Assembly (NCBI GenBank): GCA_937859105.1
Contig: CALMAD010000340.1
Location: forward strand, 1-13,290
Reading direction: 5' to 3'
DNA from: an uncultured Propionibacteriaceae bacterium
Lineage (GTDB): Bacteria; Actinomycetota; Actinomycetes; Propionibacteriales; Propionibacteriaceae
Length of the DNA stretch: 13,290 bases
A model generated the notes under the pieces. That model had not been told where the DNA came from. It saw only the letters and a list, made by a program, of their open reading frames with translations, and did no database searches. The first letter of the stretch is position 1; the number at the start of each line of letters is the position of its first letter. The position numbers and the translations under genes are program-made. Of this stretch, positions 1-5,489 are shown piece after piece.

Positions 1-1574
1 GTGCCGGGTTCGACATACAGGTGCGACTTGGTGCCCACCTGGCCGACGCACTGGTGGAACGTCATGCCCGCGGCGGCTCTGGTGACATACCAGGAATGCG
101 TCGACGACGGTGCCGTGCGGGACGGTTTGGGGTAGCTCGTGCAGTACAGCAGCGAGGAGCGCGAACGCACCGTGAACTCGCTCTTCGCCTGAGTTCGCGA
201 GTTCATCTCGGCGCGGCACCGCGTCAGGACGGAGCCGCCCGACCCCTCCAGCAGCGCGAAGCCGTACTGCCCATTGGCGGTAGCGACACACCCATCCATC
301 ACCAGTCGGCCGGCCGTGTGGACCCCGCTGACGCTGTTGCGGCTGAACGTCACCCCGTGGATCACCGATCCAGCGGCGGCCGCGGACGCCGTGAGACCCG
401 TGCCCGTGTTGCCGCTCACCGACCCTCCGGTGACGGCGGCCGGGGCCAGCAGGTTGAGACCGCCCGCGTGATTCGCGCCGATGCGGTTGCGCAGCAAAAC
501 CAGTCCGGCGGAGCGGCACTCGACGCCAACCCCGCCGTTACGCTCCACGACCGAGTCGCGGACCGTCCAGAGCGCCGGGCCACGTCCGCCGACGACGGAG
601 AGGACGCCGCGGCGTCCGTTGCCGGTGATCGTGCAGCGGGTGAACGTCGCGCGAGAAGTGGAGTTCGCGACTTGCACCAGGCACACCCCGCCGTTGAGGT
701 TGCCGGACATCGTGCAGTCCTCCACGACGAGGCCCTCGACGTTGCCGCGACCGGGATTGGGTTCGACATCGATCCCGAAACCGGGGGCGGTGACCTTGAT
801 CTTGCCGGTGTTCGACATGGTCGACTTCGTGATGCGCGTTCCGGTGGAGGCGACGATGGAAATGCCCTGTCGCCGGTTGTAGTCGCAGCGGACCCGATTG
901 ATCGTGATTCCTGTCTGATTCGGCGCGTTGACATAGATGCCGTCGCCCCAGCATTCGGCAATCCGGACGTTGTCGACGCGTGCGCCCCGCGCGCCCTCCC
1001 GGATCGAGATGCCGTGGCCCCACTCGCCGGTGGTGCCGCGGTGGGTACGCACGTCTCCGATGATCTGTCCGCCGATGACGGCCGTATTCGGCGCCGTCAT
1101 GAGCACGGCCGCGTAATTGGTCGCGGCGTTGGGGATCACCTTCAGGGTCGCCCCGGTGAGCACCAAGCGGGTGCCGGCGGTGGCCAGCTTGATGGATGCC
1201 ACGGCGTCCACCAGGTAGGGGGTGGCCGAAGGACGCAGCACCAGGGTTGCCCCGGGATGCGCCGCGATGGCCCGGTTGACGGCCGCGGTGACGTTCCGAC
1301 CGGGAAGAACCCCGTAGCGAGAGGCCAGGTCGATCGTCGGTGCCGCGGTGGCCTCGGGCGCCATCACGACCTCGTGGCCGATCGCAAGCGGCGGGGCGAG
1401 CCCGAGCCCCAACCCCACCAGGCGACGTCGGGAGAGCGCGGGGCTGCGCTGCGAAGAGATCAAAGAATTATCAGGTGCTAATCCCTGCTGAGCTTCGCTC
1501 TTGTTCTTCCGTGAGGGCTGCGGATGAGTTGTTGGCGAGACGCGCGAGGATGACGGGGCTGAGCGAAATGTCAT
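1..1574 (-). CDS. Secreted right-handed parallel beta-helix protein, 3' end outside the window
   Basis: The frame is open from an ATG at 1574 to the left edge, giving 524 residues with the C-terminus missing. An AGGA lies 7 nt before the ATG. Residues 1-47 are a long polar n-region. A twin-arginine motif follows (SRRRLVGL, residues 48-55), then a hydrophobic stretch and a probable cleavage region near ATAAP (about 74-78), so Tat export is likely. A pectate-lyase-3-like segment (about 79-185) leads into at least eight rungs of about 22 residues (about 185-470), with repeated patterns such as GDGIYVN, RQGISIV, NGGVCLV, RRGVLSV, GVGVEC and QYGFALL. That pattern is the parallel beta-helix fold of polysaccharide lyases, glycosidases and some tailspikes. 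No catalytic set can be assigned, so the substrate is unknown. A TTG at codon 38 would give a more usual Tat n-region but has no visible ribosome site. The upstream DNA is AT-richer than the rest of the window. Confidence 0.85.
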   Translation of the reverse strand, partial: MTFRSAPSSSRVSPTTHPQPSRKNKSEAQQGLAPDNSLISSQRSPALSRRRLVGLGLGLAPPLAIGHEVVMAPEATAAPTIDLASRYGVLPGRNVTAAVNRAIAAHPGATLVLRPSATPYLVDAVASIKLATAGTRLVLTGATLKVIPNAATNYAAVLMTAPNTAVIGGQIIGDVRTHRGTTGEWGHGISIREGARGARVDNVRIAECWGDGIYVNAPNQTGITINRVRCDYNRRQGISIVASTGTRITKSTMSNTGKIKVTAPGFGIDVEPNPGRGNVEGLVVEDCTMSGNLNGGVCLVQVANSTSRATFTRCTITGNGRRGVLSVVGGRGPALWTVRDSVVERNGGVGVECRSAGLVLLRNRIGANHAGGLNLLAPAAVTGGSVSGNTGTGLTASAAAAGSVIHGVTFSRNSVSGVHTAGRLVMDGCVATANGQYGFALLEGSGGSVLTRCRAEMNSRTQAKSEFTVRSRSSLLYCTSYPKPSRTAPSSTHSWYVTRAAAGMTFHQCVGQVGTKSHLYVEPG

Positions 1575-1901
1575 GCGATGGTCCTAATGAGCGCGGCATT
1601 CGAGCCGGTTCGACGAGTTTCGCCGAATGTAAACGCTCTATTTCCATTCGCCCAATCGATCTCGCAAAAGGACAGTGAACCGGGCGCGACTAAAAGCGCA
1701 ATGGATTGCCATTTGTCGCCAAGTTCAGGAAGAGGGTGCCGATGATTGTTCAAGATCGACGGTGGGCCGTCCGGACGTGTCCGCATGTTCTTCGGTCTCG
1801 GACGCGGCGCCGACGAAGCGACGCATTAATTCACTTCGCCATCCTGGGAGCTCTGTTAAGTGAACGGACCGCGTGCCACAGCGACCGCGAGGCGACCGGG
1901 C
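1575..1901. other. 327-bp gap between denD and the beta-helix gene, AT-richer; probable promoter region
   Basis: I see no convincing gene here. Short open frames exist on both strands but lack a ribosome site and recognisable content. The stretch is visibly richer in A and T than its surroundings, particularly about 1560-1760. On the minus strand a possible promoter for the beta-helix gene reads TTGGGC (about 1660), 18 nt, then TACATT (about 1633). This is weak and unverified. Confidence 0.4.
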
Positions 1902-1920
1902 TCAGTCGAGACGCCCGGTC
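1894..1920. terminator. Inverted repeat spanning the denD stop codon
   Basis: Perfect 8-bp arms GACCGGGC (1894-1901) and GCCCGGTC (1913-1920) flank an 11-nt loop that contains the denD stop codon. A hairpin could end or protect the denD transcript. No T-run follows on the minus strand, so a classic intrinsic terminator is not shown. Confidence 0.25.
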
Positions 1921-2963
1921 TCGTCGCGGTACTGCCGGACGACGTCGTCGATGCTCGCGTCCTGTGTGAAGCCGAGCCGCAGGGCGGCGTCCACGTCGAA
2001 CTGGCCGGGCCACGAGCAGACGATGCTCATGATGCGCTCGTCGGGTTCGAGCGCGACGAGCGCCCGGACGTCCGCGCCGGCGACGCGCTCGAGGGCGTCC
2101 AGCATCTCGGCGGCGGTCACGCAGAGTCCGGGCAGGTTCAGCACGCGCCACGGGCCGACCGCCTCGCCGGGTGCCTCCAGCGCGCGGACCAGGTTCGCGA
2201 CGGCGGCGTCCGGCGACGACAGCCACAGGCGCGTGTCCAGCGGAACCGGGCACGCGGATGCCTCGCCGGCCAGCGGCTCGCGGATGATCCCGCTCGCGAA
2301 CGAGGACGCCGCCGAGTTCGGACGCCCCGGCCGCACCGAGATCGTCGGCAACCGGCACACCAGCCCGTCGACGAACCCCTTGCGCGTGTACTCGTTCACC
2401 AGCAGCTCGCCGATCGCCTTGGTCGCGCCGTACGTCGACTTGGGTTGGGTGGCCCACTCGGGCGGCACGACGTCCGGCACCGCGCCGCCGAACACGGCCA
2501 GCGAGCTCGCCGCCACGAACCGCGGACGCGACCCCGCCCGGCGGGCGGCCTCCAGCAGCGCGCGCGTCCCGTCGACGTTGACGCGCATCGCCAGGTCGAA
2601 ATCCCCCTCCGAGCCCCCGCTCAGGACGGCCGCTAGGTGAAAGATCGCCTCCGTCTCCGCGGTGACGAGGGAGTTCACGAGCTCGGCGTCCGTGACGTCG
2701 CCCAGCACCGATCGCACGCGCGGGTCGGCCACCGGGCAATCGGCCTGATCGAGCGACACGATCTCGAGGGACGCCTCCTCCGACGACGTCCGCGGGCCCG
2801 GGGCCTCGGGGGCCTGGCGGGTCTGGTGGGCGTCGGTCCCGCGCGGGTCCGTGGGGACTTGGGTCTGCTTCCGAAACGGAAGCAAACCCTGGGGGCGCGC
2901 GAGCAGCGCGGCGATCACGCGACTGCCCAGGAAACCGGCCCCGCCGGTGACGATGATGCTCAT
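1902..2963 (-). CDS. denD: D-erythronate dehydrogenase (NAD-dependent epimerase/dehydratase family) with a repeat-derived insert
   Basis: The product has 353 residues. The start ATG at 2963 follows AAGGAG with 5-nt spacing; an in-frame extension upstream has no such site. Residues 6-13 (TGGAGFLG) are the NAD-binding glycine motif, and Y178-x3-K182 (YGATK) is the extended-SDR catalytic pair. The motifs FHLAAVLSGG, SSFASGIIREPLAGE and CPVPLDTRLWLSSP are typical of DenD, which oxidises D-erythronate to 2-oxo-tetronate in the cytoplasm. The usual partners (OtnI, OtnC/DenK types) are not in the window, so pathway membership rests on family alone. Odd feature: residues of about 24-64 have no counterpart in the family as I know it. 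They separate the first Rossmann helix from the second strand, and their first part is encoded by the palindrome at 2861-2889. The frame stays open, so the enzyme may still work. Confidence 0.85.
   Translation of the reverse strand: MSIIVTGGAGFLGSRVIAALLARPQGLLPFRKQTQVPTDPRGTDAHQTRQAPEAPGPRTSSEEASLEIVSLDQADCPVADPRVRSVLGDVTDAELVNSLVTAETEAIFHLAAVLSGGSEGDFDLAMRVNVDGTRALLEAARRAGSRPRFVAASSLAVFGGAVPDVVPPEWATQPKSTYGATKAIGELLVNEYTRKGFVDGLVCRLPTISVRPGRPNSAASSFASGIIREPLAGEASACPVPLDTRLWLSSPDAAVANLVRALEAPGEAVGPWRVLNLPGLCVTAAEMLDALERVAGADVRALVALEPDERIMSIVCSWPGQFDVDAALRLGFTQDASIDDVVRQYRDETGRLD
2861..2889. repeat. Palindromic repeat of the GCTTCC/GGAAGC family, inside denD
   Basis: Arms of 13 bp with one mismatch (GGGTCTGCTTCCG at 2861-2873 and CGGAAGCAAACCC at 2877-2889) flank the loop AAA. 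The core TGCTTCC/GGAAGCA matches the three palindromes at 11702-11892. On the coding strand it is translated as residues of about 25-35 of DenD (GLLPFRKQTQ). Confidence 0.85.
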
Positions 2964-3231
2964 GCGGACTCCTTCGTCGGACGCCTGCCCCGAGGCTAGC
3001 CCGTCGTCGCCGGGCGCATTGCGGCAGCGGTCCACGCAGCCGGATAAGAGCCGTGGTCGCAGGCTCTGGTGCCGGGCGGGGACCGGGTCGGAGCAGTGAG
3101 TTGTTAAAAGACCCCTGAGCATTCCGTTAGAGACAGCATGTCGCTAACCAACGGACGAGTGCCTTCCCACCGCGTTGCCGCGGGCACGACCCGTCCAGCG
3201 GCGTTGCCGCTTCTCAGGAAGGATCGCACCC
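2964..3231. promoter_or_regulatory. Divergent regulatory region between denD and the M23 peptidase gene
   Basis: This 268-bp gap contains no gene I can support and must hold the starts of both divergent transcripts. The most AT-rich point is TTGTTAAAAG at 3101-3110, with a hairpin at 3126-3148 and two copies of GCGTTGCCGC (3172-3181 and 3201-3210). The plus-strand gene could have a leader of 100 nt or more. I could not place a -35/-10 pair with normal spacing for either gene. Confidence 0.5.
3126..3148. promoter_or_regulatory. Inverted repeat in the M23 gene leader or promoter
   Basis: GTTAGAGACA (3126-3135) and TGTCGCTAAC (3139-3148) are 10-bp arms with one mismatch around the loop GCA. It lies 84 nt upstream of the TTG start of the peptidase gene. 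It could be a repressor operator or a hairpin in the 5' leader; the sequence does not decide which. Confidence 0.4.
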
Positions 3232-4011
3232 TTGTCAGCAACTCTCAGTAAGAACCGCTTCGTGGCGCGCCTCGCCGCGTTCGCCCTGGTAGCCGCGGGG
3301 GCCGCCATCGCGGCGCCCGTCCCGGCCGAGGCCGCGACCGTCACCCGCGTGGTCTGCAAGACGGCGTCCCTCAATGTGCGCAGCGGTCCCGGGACGCGGT
3401 ATGCGAAGGTCGGCACGCTGGCGTCGGGCGCGCGCGTCACCGGGACGCCCTCGGGCTCGTGGCTGAAGATCGGGACGTCGCGGTACATCGCGGCGTCCTA
3501 CACCTGCGCGCCGACGACCACGGTCGCTGCGCCGCGCGTGGTCTCGTCGGCGTCCGTGGCGATCGCACCGCGCGCCGGCTACCGGATGATGCAGCCGGCC
3601 GGCACCAACGGGTCGCCGACGTCGGGGTTCGGCATGCGCAACAACCCCGTGACGCGGGCGAACGTGCTGCACAACGGGGTGGACCTCGGGAACCAGGCCG
3701 GCCAGCCCGTGGCCGCCGCCGCCGGCGGCGTCGTGAGCTACGCCGGCTGGACGACCGGCGGCGGCAACAGCCTGTACGTGACGCACGGGCAGTTCGGGTC
3801 GGTGTCGACGCGGTACCTGCACCTGTCGCGCTTCGTGGTGAAGAAGGGGCAGTCGGTCCGGACCGGGCAGCTCATCGGCTACACCGGCGCGACCGGCTCG
3901 GTGACCAAGCCGCACCTGCACTTCTCGGTGAAGGTCGGCGCCGGCTTCGTCGACCCGCAGGGCTGGATCGGCCCGGTCGCCGGGTATGCGCGGGCGGTGC
4001 GTCCGAGCTGA
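3232..4011 (+). CDS. Secreted SH3-domain M23 (lysostaphin-type) peptidoglycan endopeptidase
   Basis: The product has 259 residues. I place the start at TTG 3232 because AGGAAGG (3216-3222) lies 9 nt upstream and the resulting N-terminus is a normal Sec signal peptide: basic SKNRFVAR, hydrophobic LAAFALVAAGAAIAA, cleavage near PAEA-A at about residue 35. Residues 38-92 form a bacterial SH3 domain (LNVRSGPGTRYAKVGTL...WLKI) that probably binds cell-wall peptides. After a linker, residues 117-250 are an M23 domain. The zinc ligands H147 and D151 (HNGVD) and H230 (HLH) are present, as are the active-site histidines H197 and H228, so it should be an active metallo-endopeptidase cutting peptidoglycan cross-bridges or stem peptides outside the membrane. 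An earlier TTG at 3175 is in frame but would bury the signal peptide. The gene appears to be transcribed alone. Confidence 0.92.
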   Translation: MSATLSKNRFVARLAAFALVAAGAAIAAPVPAEAATVTRVVCKTASLNVRSGPGTRYAKVGTLASGARVTGTPSGSWLKIGTSRYIAASYTCAPTTTVAAPRVVSSASVAIAPRAGYRMMQPAGTNGSPTSGFGMRNNPVTRANVLHNGVDLGNQAGQPVAAAAGGVVSYAGWTTGGGNSLYVTHGQFGSVSTRYLHLSRFVVKKGQSVRTGQLIGYTGATGSVTKPHLHFSVKVGAGFVDPQGWIGPVAGYARAVRPS

Positions 4012-4031
4012 CCCGGGTTCGCCGGGGGAGA

Positions 4032-4075
4032 AGACCCCGCTCGGCCGCACCCGCGGCGTCCGGGCGGGGATCTTT
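4032..4075 (+). terminator. Possible terminator after the M23 peptidase gene
   Basis: AGACCCCGC (4032-4040) can pair with GCGGGGATCT (4064-4073), leaving one bulged A; the stem is followed by a short T stretch. The loop is GC-rich and can fold further. It begins 20 nt after the peptidase stop codon and precedes the promoter of the next gene. Confidence 0.35.
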
Positions 4076-4107
4076 CACGGTCCGACGCGCGGAATTCACG
4101 CGCCACT

Positions 4108-4121
4108 AGAACGATCGTTCT
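4108..4121. promoter_or_regulatory. Perfect 14-bp palindromic operator candidate
   Basis: AGAACGATCGTTCT is a perfect palindrome ending 3 bp before the TAGACT -10 box and 15 bp before the start codon at 4137. Its size and symmetry match operators bound by TetR-family dimers in actinobacteria. A repressor sitting there would block the -35/-10 spacer. No TetR-family gene is in the window. Confidence 0.6.
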
Positions 4122-4124
4122 GCC

Positions 4125-4130
4125 TAGACT
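4125..4130 (+). promoter_or_regulatory. -10 box of a leaderless promoter for the ferritin-like gene
   Basis: TAGACT fits TAnnnT and is separated from the ATG at 4137 by six bases. Transcription would therefore begin at or next to the start codon. No Shine-Dalgarno sequence is present before this ATG, which agrees with a leaderless mRNA. The -35 region is not recognisable. Confidence 0.6.
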
Positions 4131-4136
4131 GACGCC

Positions 4137-5006
4137 ATGCCGAGCGTCATCACCGACACCCAACTCATGGAGCACGTGCTCAAGCTGGGCGACGAGCACC
4201 CGCCGATCCGGATGGACTCGGCGGACTTCACCGTGAAGAACCCGGCGCTGATGCGCGAGAAGTTCGGGGGCGTCCTGGACTATCTGGCGCGCGTCGAGCT
4301 CGAGGTCGACCGCAACGTGCTGGAGTTGCTGACGATCCTGCCGCACGCCAGCGAGGTCGACCGGGTCTTCTATCAAGACGTCTGGTACGACCAGGAAATG
4401 GCCCACGGCTACATTCTCGACCGGCTGAAAGACGAGATGGGTCTCGCGCCCGCCGAGCCGTATCTCGAGGTCAAGATGGGGCTCAAGGCGCTGGGGGCGC
4501 TGGCGCATTTCGAGCCGATTCATGATGTCGTGCGGTGCATTTATTATCTGACCGGCGCCTCGACTGAGCGGCAGGCGGTGATGGCGTACAACTCGTTCAG
4601 CAAGCAATTGTTGGAAATGGGAGAGAAGGCTGTCGCCCGCACGATCATCAACCCCATCAAGCGGCAGGAGCCCGGGCATTTCGCGTTCTATCGCATGTCG
4701 GCGGAAAAGCTCGTGCAGGACGGACTGCGTCCGTGGCAGCTGTATCTCGCGCGCCTGCTGCGGAAGACGAGCTACGCGCTCGTCGGGACGAACCGGAGCA
4801 ACGATTACAAGGCTCAGATGGGCGAGGTGATCACGAAGCTCGGTTTCGACGAGCAGTTGGAGCAGTACGCCAAAGAGATCGGACGCCTCGAGGCCCGGCT
4901 GCTCTGGGCGAGCGAGCAGGGCATGGACTTCCCCCCGTACGTGCTCGCCGCCCTCCGCGAGAGCGTGGACCTCTACCGCGATCGGGGGACGTTCGAGGCC
5001 GCCTGA
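4137..5006 (+). CDS. Ferritin-like diiron protein of unknown function
   Basis: The product is 289 residues, cytoplasmic, mostly helical, with no signal peptide or membrane segment. Four helices carry the diiron ligand pattern E, ExxH, E, ExxH: E54 or E56 (VELEVD), E87 and H90 (QEMAH), E144 (STERQ), E178 and H181 (QEPGH). Ferritin-like carboxylate diiron oxygenases and acyl-ACP desaturases share this layout, so an O2-using oxidation or desaturation is plausible, but the substrate is unknown. I recall relatives carrying a misleading LepA-type GTP-binding name; no P-loop is visible here. It is probably leaderless and, from the palindrome at 4108-4121, repressor-controlled. Its codons are slightly less extreme in GC than the neighbours, and it contains only one copy of the heptamer that is frequent elsewhere. 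The stop is three bases from the terminal-repeat element that follows. Confidence 0.8.
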   Translation: MPSVITDTQLMEHVLKLGDEHPPIRMDSADFTVKNPALMREKFGGVLDYLARVELEVDRNVLELLTILPHASEVDRVFYQDVWYDQEMAHGYILDRLKDEMGLAPAEPYLEVKMGLKALGALAHFEPIHDVVRCIYYLTGASTERQAVMAYNSFSKQLLEMGEKAVARTIINPIKRQEPGHFAFYRMSAEKLVQDGLRPWQLYLARLLRKTSYALVGTNRSNDYKAQMGEVITKLGFDEQLEQYAKEIGRLEARLLWASEQGMDFPPYVLAALRESVDLYRDRGTFEAA

Positions 5007-5009
5007 GTG

Positions 5010-5488
5010 CGTTTCTATGCTGCCTAATCCACCCTGGGGTGTGGATGATGTCACACAGCATGGGCCGGGACGCCGGTGTGGGTTGGACGCCTCCCGCCCT
5101 GAGTGGGTCGCTAGCGGTTGATCCCGGTCGGGCACGGTCCCGTCCGGGGCGATGGCGCGCGATTCGACCGCGCGCTGGGCGATCGCGTCCGGGGATGCCG
5201 CCCAGGCGTCCGGACGACCGCACCGTGGGCGTCCGCTGGGCGGCTCGCACCCGCGCAGTCGATTTGCCGCCACTCGATGAAGGTTGCCCGCGAGATTCTC
5301 GCTCACGCTCGCGAGGAGACCCTCATCGGGTGGTGGCAAATCGACTGGGACGCCGCGGGCGCCGGTGTGTCGCGGTTTAGGCCGGACGCCGGCGGCGTCC
5401 CCGTGGATTGCGTCGCCGTCCGGTGCCTGCGATCCGGGGGCGTGTGACAGAACCCACACCCCAGGGTGGATTGGGCAGCATAGAAACG
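5010..5488. mobile_element. 479-bp non-coding element with terminal inverted repeats (MITE-like or large intergenic palindrome)
   Basis: The ends 5010-5056 and 5442-5488 are inverted copies of each other over 47 bp, with four mismatches. The outermost part begins CGTTTCTATGCTGCC, followed after one mismatch by AATCCACCCTGGGG. Between them lies a second inverted repeat (5257-5346). The element starts three bases after the stop at 5006 and ends one base before the stop codon at 5490, so it occupies the convergent gap completely without disturbing either protein. No transposase and no clear target duplication are visible. The best internal frame (5118-5447, plus) lacks a ribosome site or recognisable content. 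It may be a non-autonomous insertion, a repeated intergenic element, or a bidirectional terminator. Confidence 0.75.
5257..5346. repeat. Internal imperfect palindrome of the 479-bp element
   Basis: The arms, of about 38 bp (5257-5294 and 5308-5346), start with an identical AGTCGATTTGCC and close on CGCGAG/CTCGCG around a 13-nt loop. I count about six mismatches and one gap. As RNA, either strand could form a long hairpin. It is off-centre in the element (centre about 5301, element centre about 5249), so the element is not one simple palindrome. Confidence 0.75.
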
Positions 5489-5489
5489 T

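Noticed and set aside
21..1481. 486-codon open frame on the plus strand
   Set aside because: It is the antisense shadow of the beta-helix gene, whose minus-strand translation shows an export signal and repeated rungs.
1571..1786. 71-codon open frame on the minus strand upstream of the beta-helix gene
   Set aside because: It overlaps the start of the beta-helix gene and has no ribosome site or recognisable content; the region is better read as promoter DNA.
2964..3122. Extension of denD to an upstream start at 3122
   Set aside because: The strong AAGGAG site and the family-typical N-terminus MSIIVTGGAGFLG place the start at 2963.
3100..3231. c-di-AMP (ydaO) riboswitch before the M23 gene
   Set aside because: The genomic context is suitable, but I could not find the conserved core with confidence, so it is kept only as something to test.
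5118..5447. 109-codon open frame within the 479-bp element
   Set aside because: No ribosome site, no recognisable domain, and most of it is explained by the internal palindrome.
3879..5459. 526-codon open frame on the minus strand
   Set aside because: It is antisense to the ferritin-like gene and runs through the terminal-repeat element; no recognisable protein.
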